From Ectopseudomonas mendocina (GTDB lineage: Bacteria; Pseudomonadota; Gammaproteobacteria; Pseudomonadales; Pseudomonadaceae), in assembly GCF_007049795.1 (NCBI RefSeq), contig NZ_SCFY01000004.1, positions 124,001 to 188,000 of the forward strand: a stretch of DNA of 64,000 nucleotides, given 5' to 3'. This document shows positions 25,857 to 34,384 of the stretch, one piece after another (position 1 is the stretch's first letter; each line of letters begins with the position of its first letter). The notes below the pieces were generated by a model. It saw only the letters and a list, made by a program, of their open reading frames with translations. It was not told where the DNA came from and searched no databases. The position numbers and the translations under genes were made by a program.

Positions 25857-26162
25857 ATGAAAAGACAGTGTCTTATCTGCGACTCAAGCGCCGTGCTGAC
25901 GCGGGACGCAGCCAAAGGGCTGACCCTGCTGGCCGGGCTGCTCGATGGTGCAATCAAGGGTGCTCGGCGCCCACGTGAAGGGGGCTGCCATGCCGATCTT
26001 CTCAGCGGTCTGGCAGCAGTCGCACCCGCTTACCCGGAGGCCCGGAAGGCCGCAGAGGACGTCGTGCGGTTTCACTTCGCCGGCTTCGACTGCCTGTGCC
26101 TCCGCTGCGGCGCGTTGTTCGAGGAGACAACAGAAAGTAAGGAGGGCCTTAGCCCCGGCTGA
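25857..26162 (+). CDS. Small CxxC protein, unknown
   Basis: 101 residues. CLICDSSAV at the N terminus and CLCLRCGALFEE near the C terminus give two CxxC knuckles that could form one zinc ribbon. The middle (LTLLAGLLDGAIKGARRPRE) is helical. The layout resembles the smaller protein at 21584. AGGAG is 7 bp from ATG 25857; an ATG two codons upstream is too close to it. It ends 14 bp inside the 3' end of the convergent XRE regulator gene. Confidence 0.55.
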   Translation: MKRQCLICDSSAVLTRDAAKGLTLLAGLLDGAIKGARRPREGGCHADLLSGLAAVAPAYPEARKAAEDVVRFHFAGFDCLCLRCGALFEETTESKEGLSPG

Positions 26163-26496
26163 GGCGCTCCACCAGACGCTCCACAAACTCCAGCACCAGC
26201 GCACGATCATCCGAGCTCAACGCGGACAGCAGCCCCTGCAGTCGACGCGCTTGGTCCTCCGGGCGCGAGCTACCCTCGGTCAGCAGGTCGGCGGTCTCAC
26301 AGCCGAAGACAGTCGCCAGTTCAACAAGACGCTCGACATTGGGCATCACGACGCCACGCTCGATGCGTGAAACGGCCTCACTACCAATCCCCAAGCGCTC
26401 CGCGACCTGCTCCTGACTCAGCTTGCAGCGCACCCGTTGGCGAGCAATCGCCTGGCCCACGACTTCCGCCAACTGCTTCGAATCGCTTTTTGACAT
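26149..26496 (-). CDS. XRE-family transcriptional regulator
   Basis: 115 residues. A lambda-Cro-type helix-turn-helix (about 10-70) reads AIARQRVRCKLSQEQVAERL and GIGSEAVSRIERGVVMPNVE. The short C-terminal part (PEDQARRLQGLLSALSSDDR) probably dimerises. Cytoplasmic DNA-binding repressor is the likely role. It diverges from the unknown genes at 26632 and 27105 across a 135-bp gap containing a palindrome right at its own start, so it may control both itself and those genes. Confidence 0.88.
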   Translation of the reverse strand: MSKSDSKQLAEVVGQAIARQRVRCKLSQEQVAERLGIGSEAVSRIERGVVMPNVERLVELATVFGCETADLLTEGSSRPEDQARRLQGLLSALSSDDRALVLEFVERLVERLSRG

Positions 26497-26504
26497 GCCA
26501 CCCT

Positions 26505-26518
26505 CCAGATCGACCTGG
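26505..26518. promoter_or_regulatory. Candidate XRE operator
   Basis: CCAGATCGACCTGG is a 14-bp palindrome with one mismatched pair, 8 bp upstream of the XRE start codon. It is a plausible autoregulatory operator, judged from position only. Confidence 0.3.
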
Positions 26519-26631
26519 ATGGTTGGGCATCAACCCGTTGACATGAAGGACCTCACAAACCGAGACTCGACCCTAAAGGTTGATATTCGACTTTTCCTCA
26601 GACCCGACCCCAAGCAGGGAGCACAAACAGC

Positions 26632-26985
26632 ATGTACGTCATCACCGGACTGAACGAAGCGCAGATCGAAAACCTCGTACGCAGCAAAGCGTCGTTCGAG
26701 ATCAATGGCCTCAGGGGTAACTTCATGGCGGGCATCAAATTGGTCGAAACCAAGATTGAAAAGCTGGGAATGACCTGTCGGGTCGTGAGCGATACGAAGA
26801 GCGCGGCCGCTCAAGGCGGAGCGCTCGGTGTCCTCGCAGGCCTCGCCGCCACGCCGGTGACAGTGACCGTACTAGGTCTCGCAGCGGCAGCCAGTGCCGG
26901 ACATAGGCTGCTAACTCGAAACCCCGATTACGAAGTCCTCAAGGACTACGTAAACCAGCGGATCAAGGTGATCTACAAGAAATAG
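26632..26985 (+). CDS. Unknown small protein with glycine-zipper membrane segment
   Basis: 117 residues. The polar N-terminal half begins MYVITGLNEAQIENLVRSK and has an amphipathic region (VETKIEKLGMTCRVVSD). A hydrophobic Gly/Ala segment at about 57-92 (GGALGVLAGLAATPV, TVLGLAAAASAGHRLL) could form a membrane hairpin. The C terminus is basic (YVNQRIKVIYKK). Not recognised. AGGGAGCAC precedes the ATG. It is divergent from the XRE regulator and has a strong hairpin behind it, so it forms its own short transcript. Possible roles such as a toxin-like or phage-related membrane protein are speculation. Confidence 0.55.
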   Translation: MYVITGLNEAQIENLVRSKASFEINGLRGNFMAGIKLVETKIEKLGMTCRVVSDTKSAAAQGGALGVLAGLAATPVTVTVLGLAAAASAGHRLLTRNPDYEVLKDYVNQRIKVIYKK

Positions 26986-27010
26986 CCCACACATTTTCAC
27001 CGCCCCCAAC

Positions 27011-27040
27011 AGCGAGTCCTGCTGCACAGCAGGACTCGCT
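27011..27040 (+). terminator. Perfect 14-bp hairpin after gene 26632
   Basis: AGCGAGTCCTGCTG (27011-27024) pairs with CAGCAGGACTCGCT (27027-27040). There is no T tract, but the stem is long enough to end or protect the message. Confidence 0.5.
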
Positions 27041-27104
27041 TGCTCGCGCCATCGGTCTCTAGCTGAACAGGGCCGCTTTCTCACTCGACAGAAGGAACAC
27101 TCTG

Positions 27105-27923
27105 ATGAAAAAGCTCATCAGCGCCATTGTCCTATCCATAGTTTCTATGGCAAGCCACGCCTACCAAGGTATGGGGCTGTACTTCCCCAATGAAGAAACC
27201 ATGGAGGGGCTCCCCGCCGCGATCCCCTGCGGCATTCGAGAGTTCACCAACGGCATGGCCAAGAGTCACAGCCTGCAATGCGCTTGGTACTACGAGCCCC
27301 GCGACGTGAAAATCTGGGACGACAAGCGCCAGCAGGACGTCGTCTACTCGAATCAATTCTCCGGACGCTGCATCAAGGGCAATTGCCGGGATGGCGGTGG
27401 AAACATCGTCGGACACTGGGCTGCAGATATCCCCTATCGCCTATCGATTTGGTATTACATCGACCAGAGCAATGACGGCAAGCCCGTTGCCTATCGCTTG
27501 GACAGCGGGCCAGCCAAAGGACAAGATCGCCTCAGCTACGTCCAAGCCGGAAAACTGCTGCAGGACTTCTACGAAGCAGCAGGCGTCCCCGAAAACACGC
27601 TCAAAGATTTGTTCCGCGTGTTCTATATCGGAGGCTTCGAGCAGTATTCGGCCGACCTGAATAGCAGTCACAACCAGGTAGCCAAGGGCGATGCGCCAGG
27701 GGCTCCCTCCGTCCAATCCGAATGGCCGGAAATCAAATCCGCCTGGTGTAATCCGCGCATGGATGACGACTGCTACATCAACGAGAAGAAGGTACCCGTA
27801 GCTGAGCTTGGTAAGTGGTTGCCAGCCGTTGCTGAATCGAACATCGATCAGATCGGCGGATACTGCGAGACCATCCTCTGTTTCGATAAGGATGATCAAC
27901 CAGTCGGCTATTTGCTGCAGTAG
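27105..27923 (+). CDS. Secreted cysteine-rich protein, unknown
   Basis: 272 residues with a signal peptide (MKKLISAIVLSIVSMASHA, cleavage probably after residue 19), so it is exported to the periplasm or beyond. The mature part has eight cysteines (in IPCGI, LQCAW, GRCIK, GNCRD, AWCNP, DDCYI, GYCET and ILCFD), enough for four disulfides, and many Tyr/Trp/Asp residues. No family recognised. GAAGGA upstream of ATG 27105 is a fair ribosome site. Base composition is lower in GC than the flanking core genes, as expected for acquired cargo. It lies between the XRE module and the restriction locus, converging on hsdR. Confidence 0.6.
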   Translation: MKKLISAIVLSIVSMASHAYQGMGLYFPNEETMEGLPAAIPCGIREFTNGMAKSHSLQCAWYYEPRDVKIWDDKRQQDVVYSNQFSGRCIKGNCRDGGGNIVGHWAADIPYRLSIWYYIDQSNDGKPVAYRLDSGPAKGQDRLSYVQAGKLLQDFYEAAGVPENTLKDLFRVFYIGGFEQYSADLNSSHNQVAKGDAPGAPSVQSEWPEIKSAWCNPRMDDDCYINEKKVPVAELGKWLPAVAESNIDQIGGYCETILCFDKDDQPVGYLLQ

Positions 27924-27972
27924 CGGATCTGCACGCTATCGAACAGTTTTCCGCAAGCGGTAGGAAACCAGA

Positions 27973-27997
27973 ATGAGGCAGCATCCGGCTGTCTCAT
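27973..27997. terminator. Hairpin between gene 27105 and hsdR
   Basis: ATGAGGCAGC (27973-27982) pairs with GCTGTCTCAT (27988-27997) with one mismatch. A T-rich stretch CTTTTTCTTTT follows about 12 bp later on the plus strand. It lies between convergent genes. Confidence 0.45.
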
Positions 27998-28036
27998 GCT
28001 GGTGACCTGCTTTTTCTTTTCTGGACATCACCAACA

Positions 28037-31000
28037 TCAAGCTAGTCCGAAATAGCGCTCGAAAAACACCGCCAGCTTGCCCAGCACTGTCTGTTTCTTG
28101 GCTGCATGACTGTTGCCCTGGGAGAAACGCGATACCGGCGGCAGAATCTTGGTGATAGCCGTGCCGGCCGTGGGGATTGAGCCATCACGGAATGCCCGCT
28201 CAACGAACTCGCGCGCGGCCTCGGCGTTGAGGTTTTCCTCCGAGATGATGCGCTCCAGCTCCTCGGTTTTCTTGGCTGCCATAAAGCTCTGCCACTGAGC
28301 GTCCACCTTGGCCTGGGTGTTCACCGACTCCACGAACTGAACGATAAGATCCTTCTTGTTACGCAGGCTGGGGCTGGCGTTGATGGCACGCTCGATGGTC
28401 GCGCGGATTTCCTTGTCTTCGCCCGAGCCCTTTTTCTTCAGGTACTGCTCGACCAGCAGCAGGATGTAGTCGACGTTGATTTCCACCTGCTTGATCAGCT
28501 CGATCTCGAAGACCACGTCGTCGTTGATCGACTCCTTCTCCGCTTCGGACGTGGTGCGGAACTCGGCATACAGATTCAGATAGACGCTCTGGTAATCCTG
28601 GAACTGCCGCTCGCTGAGAATCTCGTTCCCGGCAAAGTCGTCGAAGGCCGTCAGGATATTTTTCAGCCGCAGAATCGAGCCAAACAGCTTGATGAAGGCT
28701 TTCTGCGCCGCCTCGCCGACGATGGCCTGACCCAGCGGGAATATGTCGAGCAGCTCGCCGACTCGGGCCTGGTATTCAGCGTAATACTCGGTGTAAGGCT
28801 TCAGCAGCACGATGCCCTTAGCGTCCTTATTGCCGAACAGGGCAAGCGCATCGTTGGTTTCCTGCTCCAGGTTGCGGAAGGAGACGATGTTGCCGTAGGT
28901 CTTGACCGAGTTGAGGATGCGGTTGGTCCGCGAATACGCCTGGATCAGGCCATGCGCCTTGAGGTTCTTGTCCACCCACAGCGTGTTCAGCGTGGTGGCG
29001 TCGAAGCCGGTCAGGAACATGTTGACCACGATGACCAGGTCCAGCTCGCGCTTCTTCAGGCGCTGCGACAGATCCTTGTAGTAGTTCTGAAACTTGTCCG
29101 CCGAGGTGTCGAAGCTGGTGCCGAACAGCGCGTTGTAATCCTTGATCGCGGCATCCAGAAAGTCCCGCGAGCTCTGATCCAGCCCCTCTGCCTCGAACTC
29201 TTCCTCACCAAGCAAGCCGTCTTCGTCGTCCTCGTTGGCAGCAAAGCTGTAGATCAGCCCAACCTTGAGGCGCTGAGCCTCGGGCAGCGTCTGCTGCTGC
29301 GCGGCAAATTCCGCGTAGTAACGCTTGGCCGCATCAATCGAGGCACAGGCAAACAGCGAGTTGAAGCCAGCCACCCGCTTGCCGTCATGCCGATAGGTGC
29401 TGGCGCGCTTGGTCTTCTGATCGAAATGCTCGCGGATATAGCCGACGATCTGGCTGATGCGCTCCGGCGCCAGCAGGGCACGCTCGGTGTCGATGGCCGA
29501 GACCTGCTTGTCCTTGATCCGCGCCTGCATCTTGAGGGTATTGATGTAGTCGATGCGAAACGGCAGCACGTTCTTGTCGTTGATCGCATCGACGATGGTG
29601 TAGGTGTGCAGCTTGTCGCCAAAAGCCTGCTCGGTAGTGCGACGCAACGGGTTGCCGCCGGTTCCCGAGTTCTTCGCAAAGATCGGTGTGCCGGTGAAAC
29701 CGAACAGGTGGTAGCGCTTGAACACACGGGTGATTTCGCTGTGCATGTCGCCGAACTGGCTGCGGTGGCACTCGTCGAAAATCACCACCACATGCGCGTC
29801 GTACACCGGGTGTTTCTTGTTCTTGGTCACGAAGCGCGAGAGCTTCTGAATGGTGGTGATGATGATCCGCGCGTTCGGGTCTTCCAGCTGCTTCTGCAGC
29901 ACCGAGGTCGAGGTGTTGGAGTTGGCAGCGCCTTTCTCGAAACGCTCGTATTCGCGCATGGTCTGGTAGTCCAGATCCTTGCGATCCACCACGAACAACA
30001 CCTTGTCGATGTCCGGCAGGCCACGGGCGAGCTGGGCGGCCTTGAAGCTGGTCAGCGTCTTGCCCGAGCCCGTGGTGTGCCAGATGTAACCACCCGCCGC
30101 CAGCGTTCCCAATTGCCGGTGGTTGGTTGAGGTGGCAATGCGCTGCAGGATGCGCTCGGCGGCCACGATCTGGTAGGGGCGCATCACCAGCAGCTTGCGA
30201 TCCACATCGAACACGCAGTACTTGGTCAGCACGTTCAGCAGCGAATGCTTGGCAAAGAAGGTCTTGGTAAAGCCCACCAACTCGGTGATGGGCTGGTTGC
30301 GCGCGTCAGCCCACCAACTGGTGAAGGAAAAGCTGTTGGAGGTTTTGCTCTTGCTGCGCTTGCCGGACTGTTCCTTCAAGTGCCCGTCGCGCACGGTGTT
30401 GCTGTAGTACTTGGTCAGCGTGCCATTGCTGATCACGAACAGCTGGACGTACTCGAACAGGCCAGAGCCCGCCCAGAAGCTGTCGCGCTGGTAGCGGTTG
30501 ATCTGGTTGAAGGCTTCGCGGATGTCCACGCCACGGCGTTTGAGCTCGATATGCACCATCGGCAGGCCGTTGACCAGCATCGTCACATCGAATCGCGTGG
30601 CGTGCTTGCCGCCCTGCTCGCCGGTTGGCGTTTCGTACTGATTGATCACCTGCAAGACGTTGTTGTGGATATTGGCCTTGTCGATCAGGTAGATGTTCTT
30701 GCTGCTGCCATCGTCGCGCTTCAAGACCTGGACGTGGTCTTCCTGCAGGCGCGCGGTTTTTTCCAGAATGCCGTCATTGGCGACCGCAATGCTGGTGGCA
30801 AAGAAGCCCTGCCACTCGGCGTCGGAAAACTCGATCTTGTTGAGCTGCTCCAGCCGGGCCCGCAGGTTGGCGACCAACTGGGCCTCCGAACTGATCGGCA
30901 GGTACTCGTAGGCCTGCCGCTGCAGTTGTTCGATAAAAGCACTCTCCAGCGCCGCCTCGCTCTGGTAGCCGGTCTCGCGCACACCCAACGCATCCGGCAG

Positions 31001-31075
31001 AAATTCGGCCACCACGGTGCTCTCGTTGGAGAGTGCAATGGCCTCGTAGCGGTAGGGCTGGGTTTCAATGCTCAT
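28037..31075 (-). CDS. hsdR: Type I restriction endonuclease R subunit
   Basis: 1012-residue motor and nuclease subunit of a type I restriction complex. The N-terminal nuclease domain has FDVTMLVNGLPMVHIELKRR (PD-ExK, catalytic ELK). The SF2 translocase carries Walker A HTTGSGKTLTSF, Walker B-type VVIFDECHRSQFG, LFGFTGTP and the late motif VVNMFLTGFDATTLNT. The C-terminal helical part contacts the methylase. Length is normal, without frameshift. Its start overlaps the end of hsdS by 4 bp (ATGA type), so translation is coupled. Because hsdS is interrupted, R has no intact specificity partner in this locus. Confidence 0.95.
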   Translation of the reverse strand: MSIETQPYRYEAIALSNESTVVAEFLPDALGVRETGYQSEAALESAFIEQLQRQAYEYLPISSEAQLVANLRARLEQLNKIEFSDAEWQGFFATSIAVANDGILEKTARLQEDHVQVLKRDDGSSKNIYLIDKANIHNNVLQVINQYETPTGEQGGKHATRFDVTMLVNGLPMVHIELKRRGVDIREAFNQINRYQRDSFWAGSGLFEYVQLFVISNGTLTKYYSNTVRDGHLKEQSGKRSKSKTSNSFSFTSWWADARNQPITELVGFTKTFFAKHSLLNVLTKYCVFDVDRKLLVMRPYQIVAAERILQRIATSTNHRQLGTLAAGGYIWHTTGSGKTLTSFKAAQLARGLPDIDKVLFVVDRKDLDYQTMREYERFEKGAANSNTSTSVLQKQLEDPNARIIITTIQKLSRFVTKNKKHPVYDAHVVVIFDECHRSQFGDMHSEITRVFKRYHLFGFTGTPIFAKNSGTGGNPLRRTTEQAFGDKLHTYTIVDAINDKNVLPFRIDYINTLKMQARIKDKQVSAIDTERALLAPERISQIVGYIREHFDQKTKRASTYRHDGKRVAGFNSLFACASIDAAKRYYAEFAAQQQTLPEAQRLKVGLIYSFAANEDDEDGLLGEEEFEAEGLDQSSRDFLDAAIKDYNALFGTSFDTSADKFQNYYKDLSQRLKKRELDLVIVVNMFLTGFDATTLNTLWVDKNLKAHGLIQAYSRTNRILNSVKTYGNIVSFRNLEQETNDALALFGNKDAKGIVLLKPYTEYYAEYQARVGELLDIFPLGQAIVGEAAQKAFIKLFGSILRLKNILTAFDDFAGNEILSERQFQDYQSVYLNLYAEFRTTSEAEKESINDDVVFEIELIKQVEINVDYILLLVEQYLKKKGSGEDKEIRATIERAINASPSLRNKKDLIVQFVESVNTQAKVDAQWQSFMAAKKTEELERIISEENLNAEAAREFVERAFRDGSIPTAGTAITKILPPVSRFSQGNSHAAKKQTVLGKLAVFFERYFGLA

Positions 31076-32082
31076 GCGGCTTCCTTGAATGTGAGCAAAC
31101 GGTCGCGGTAGTAGGCGTACTGCTGACGGCGAGCGGCGATCTCGGCAGGTAGGCCGATGGAGATGTCATTTACCAGCGCATCGAACTTGTCGAGGATAGC
31201 GACGATGCGTGCCTGCTCCTCAGGCGAGGGAACAGGGATGGTCAGCTTGGCCAAGCTTTCTGCGGACAAACGCTTCACCTTGGCTCGGGCGACAAATTTA
31301 TTCTTCTCTGCGTGAAACGCCGTGGTCTGGAAGTAATAGGAAACGAACCGTGGGTTCAGCGAATGCCGGAAGGCAAAGCAGTCGTCATGAATCGCCACTT
31401 CGTCATGGCCGAGCCATGCCACCGCCTTGCCCACATCCTCGACCGTCTCGCCCACGCCTGCGATTATCAAATCACCTGGCTGCGCAAAACGTAGTGTCTG
31501 AGCCAAGTCGGCATCTACATGTGACGTCGTTGTTTCGGTGGCTGTGCCGTACTGCGTGTAGATGTCGCCATAGTGGATACAGGGCACCCCGTCTTCGACG
31601 TAGTCAGCCTTGGTAAAGCGCCGACCTCGGAAGAACTCGCCGACCTCGCCCATCGCGGCCCAGCGAATATCTTGATCGCTGAAAGCGAGCAAGGCGTCGC
31701 GGTAGGATGCATACTGCTGACGACGGGCATCAAGCTCGGTTGTTAGCTCCATTTCCAGTTCGGTTTTAAGCGCAGTGAATGTGTCGAGCAACTCCACGAC
31801 TTCGCGTTGAACCTCCAGCGGTGGCACTGGAACACATGAACGCTCCAGCTCTTTCGATGACAAGTGCTTGACCGTGGAACCTTGAATGCTGCCATGTATT
31901 CGATCAAGCTCATCTTGAACTATGTAATACATAAAGGCTGGCAATATCCCCTGCTTGAAATCTTGCAATCGGCAAACTCGCTGATTGAGCAATGCGCGAC
32001 CATGCTTCCAGCGTACAGCTCGAAAATCGCCATCCATCCCAATAAGAATGTCGCCATCCTTTACAAGGTAGCGATCATCATA
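31072..32082 (-). pseudogene. hsdS: Type I specificity subunit, C-terminal part (interrupted by IS630)
   Basis: Continuation of hsdS after the insertion. Directly at the junction the frame resumes as YDDRYLVKDGDILIGMDGDF, the usual end of a target-recognition domain repeat. It then runs through the central conserved helix (PVPPLEVQREVVELLDTFTA), the second recognition domain (MGEVGEFFRGRRFTKADYVE) and the final conserved helix (PVPSPEEQARIVAILDKFDA). An internal ATG at 32037 would give a 321-residue product with the second recognition domain and both conserved helices. Joined with 33190-33386 minus one TA, the original gene is 401 codons, normal for HsdS. It overlaps hsdR by 4 bp. Confidence 0.9.
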
Positions 32083-33189
32083 TTAACCTGGCAAATAAAT
32101 AGGGCATATCGGATAATCTGCCTCCATGAAAACAGATGCCCGCAAACTCAGCCCCCAAGAACAGCGTGAAAAGCGCGCCACGGCCCTGCGCATGCGTGAG
32201 CAGGGTTACACCTACAAGGCTATTGGCGAAGCGGTTGGTGTTCACCCCCGCACCATCGCTCACTGGGCGCAGGTCGCAGAACACAAAGGCGAAAAGGCTG
32301 CCATTGCCGGCGGCCAGCGCGGTGTGCGCCAGGGTGATCGCCGCAGTTTGAGCCCCAGCCAGGAAGTGCTGGCGCGCACCTTGATGACCGATAAGATGCC
32401 CGACCAACTCAAGCTCGGCTTTGCACTCTGGACGCGTGATGCCGTGCGAGAACTGATCCGCCAGCGCTGTGGTTTTCTCATGCCGGTTCGAACGGTTGGT
32501 GAATACCTCAAGCGTTGGGGCTACACCCCGCAGCGACCACTGCATCGGGCTTATCAGCAGAAACCTGAAGTGGTTCAGCGCTGGCTGGATAATGAATATC
32601 CACGCATCGCACAGCGGGCCAAGGCCGAGAATGGTGAGATTCAGTGGGGCGACGAAACCGGTATGCGCAGTGACAGCCAGGCTGGCCGCAGCTACGCCCC
32701 TATTGGCGAAACGCCAGTGCGCCAGGTCAGCGGCAGTCGCTTTTCCACCAACATGATTTCCACTGTGACCAATCGGGGCAAACTGCGCTTCATGCTGTAT
32801 CGGGAAACGCTGACAGCCCCAGTGCTGATTCGCTTCCTGGGTCGCCTGATTCGCGATGCGCAGGGCCGCAAAGTGTTCTTGATTCTCGACAACCTGCGCG
32901 TACACCACAGCAAAAAGGTGAGCGCCTGGGTCGCCGACCGCAAAGAGCAAATCGAACTGTTCTTCTTGCCGGCATACGCCCCGGAGTTGAATCCTGACGA
33001 GTATTTGAATTGTGATTTGAAACATCAGGTCCGTACGGGCTTGCCAGCGCGTAATCAGGACGAACTGGAAGGGCGTGTTCGCTCGGTCATGAGACGATTG
33101 CAATTACACCCCCAAAGAATCCGTTCTTATTTCCGGCATCCACGTATCGCCTACGCGGCATGATTTGGTGTATTTGATTGCCGGGTTAA
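32083..33189. mobile_element. IS630-family insertion sequence in hsdS
   Basis: 1107-bp element. Its ends TTAACCTGGCAAATAAATAG (32083-32102) and, inverted, TTAACCCGGCAATCAAATAC (33170-33189) match at 17 of 20 positions. It is flanked by TA on both sides (32081-32082 and 33190-33191), the standard IS630 target duplication. Removing the element and one TA restores the hsdS reading frame exactly within a Tyr codon. It carries one transposase gene read opposite to hsdS. Confidence 0.93.
32126..33163 (+). CDS. IS630-family transposase
   Basis: 345-residue DDE transposase. The N-terminal helix-turn-helix part reads ATALRMREQGYTYKAIGEAV followed by GVHPRTIAHWAQ. The catalytic triad is visible in IQWGDETGMRSD (first Asp), FLILDNLRVHHSKKV (second Asp) and YAPELNPDEYLN (Glu). 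It is full length, without frameshift, so the element may still be active. It uses ATG 32126, 43 bp inside the left end. Transcription runs against hsdS. Confidence 0.95.
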   Translation: MKTDARKLSPQEQREKRATALRMREQGYTYKAIGEAVGVHPRTIAHWAQVAEHKGEKAAIAGGQRGVRQGDRRSLSPSQEVLARTLMTDKMPDQLKLGFALWTRDAVRELIRQRCGFLMPVRTVGEYLKRWGYTPQRPLHRAYQQKPEVVQRWLDNEYPRIAQRAKAENGEIQWGDETGMRSDSQAGRSYAPIGETPVRQVSGSRFSTNMISTVTNRGKLRFMLYRETLTAPVLIRFLGRLIRDAQGRKVFLILDNLRVHHSKKVSAWVADRKEQIELFFLPAYAPELNPDEYLNCDLKHQVRTGLPARNQDELEGRVRSVMRRLQLHPQRIRSYFRHPRIAYAA

Positions 33190-33386
33190 TATTTCCCCGA
33201 ATAATAAGTTTGAGAAAAACACGTATTCAGGTCTCGAATGCGAATTATCGGCAGGCCAAGGCCTTCGTTATTGAATAATGCCGCTTTAAAGGCGCATCCG
33301 TTAAACACATCGCAGATATCGCCTAGTCGGACAAACTCCACCCCCTCCGGGCAAAGCTCAGCAATCAGCGCATCAATCCGGCTCAT
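33190..33386 (-). pseudogene. hsdS: Type I specificity subunit, N-terminal fragment
   Basis: Codes for the first 66 residues of HsdS (MSRIDALIAELCPEGVEFVR, then LGDICDVFNGCAFKAALFNN and IIRIRDLN), the start of the first target-recognition domain. The frame runs into the IS630 end and stops at a TAA two bases inside it, giving a 66-residue peptide ending in YYSGKY. Its ATG overlaps the end of rhuM by 4 bp. The fragment by itself is too short for DNA recognition. Confidence 0.92.
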
Positions 33387-34384
33387 GGCTTTTTCTTCCC
33401 AGTGATTTTCTTCTGCACCGTCTTTACGGTTTCCAGATAGGCCGCTTCCACCTCGCTTGGCTGCTCGGCCAACTGGGCACGGAACTTGGCGTACTCCGTT
33501 TCGGCGTGAGCAATGGCCTGCTGATGACTGACTTTACCGGCACCTTCCAGGGCCTTACCGCCCATGGCCAGGATCAGTTGCTCCAGGTGCGCGAGCCAAT
33601 CCTTCATATAGGTCGGCTCGTGGTTCATGGCACGGAACTCGGCGGCGTCGAAATAGGCCGAGACCAGCGTATTCAGGCGTTTTAGCTCGTCAGCGTTGAG
33701 GTAATTCTTGGCGTTGGTGACTTCGGCCTTGGTGGGCTGCTTGCCACTGAAGGACAGCAGCCCCATAAAGGGCTTACCGGCATCGGCACGCTGCCTGACC
33801 ACTTCCGCAGCAGTCTGGCCGTGGGCCGCGTAATGCAGCTTGTTCTGTACGGCCTTGAAGAACACCACGCTGGCTTCGGCCTTAGGGTCGTAATCCACGC
33901 TGGTGGCGTACAGGTCGAGCACCTGACGGTAGAGCACCTTCTCGCTGGAGCGAATGTCGCGGATACGATCCAGCAGCTCTTTCCAGTAGCTGCCGCCGCC
34001 CAGGTTCTTCAGGCGCGCGTCATCCATGGTGAAGCCCTTGACCAGGTATTCGCGCAGGCGCTCGGTGGCCCAGATGCGGAAGCGCGTGCCCTGCTGCGAC
34101 TTGACCCGGTAGCCGACCGAGATGATCACGTCGAGGTTATAGAAGTTGGTCGGTTTGGTAGAAAATTCGGAAATTCCGATTTTTCTCATCACCTGCTCCG
34201 GCACCAGCTCGCCTTCCTCGAAGACGTTCTTGATGTGCTCGTTGATGGTCGACTTGGCCTTGCCGAATAGCTCAGCCATCTGCTCCTGGCTCAACCAGAC
34301 CGTATCGCCGTCTAGCCGCACATCGATGGCAGTTGCATCGCCACGTTGGTAAAGAATGATCTCTCCTGCTGGCTGCTCGCTCAT
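33383..34384 (-). CDS. rhuM: RhuM-family protein embedded in the type I locus
   Basis: 333-residue cytoplasmic protein. The N-terminal winged-helix-like region is LDGDTVWLSQEQMAELFGKA, then STINEHIKNVFEEGEL. The family core follows as ISEFSTKPTNFYNLDVIISV and GYRVKSQQGTRFRIWATERLREYLVKGF, with a Fic-like neighbourhood typical of RhuM (VVFFKAVQNKLHYAAHGQTA). The C terminus is basic (VQKKITGKKKP). RhuM proteins often lie inside type I restriction operons, but their job is not known. Overlaps of 4 bp with hsdM upstream and hsdS downstream show tight translational coupling, arguing for a product made in proportion to the methylase. Confidence 0.9.
   Translation of the reverse strand: MSEQPAGEIILYQRGDATAIDVRLDGDTVWLSQEQMAELFGKAKSTINEHIKNVFEEGELVPEQVMRKIGISEFSTKPTNFYNLDVIISVGYRVKSQQGTRFRIWATERLREYLVKGFTMDDARLKNLGGGSYWKELLDRIRDIRSSEKVLYRQVLDLYATSVDYDPKAEASVVFFKAVQNKLHYAAHGQTAAEVVRQRADAGKPFMGLLSFSGKQPTKAEVTNAKNYLNADELKRLNTLVSAYFDAAEFRAMNHEPTYMKDWLAHLEQLILAMGGKALEGAGKVSHQQAIAHAETEYAKFRAQLAEQPSEVEAAYLETVKTVQKKITGKKKP

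Noticed and set aside
28952..30130. 392-codon plus-strand frame opposite hsdR
   Set aside because: Shadow of hsdR; ends and starts have no signals.
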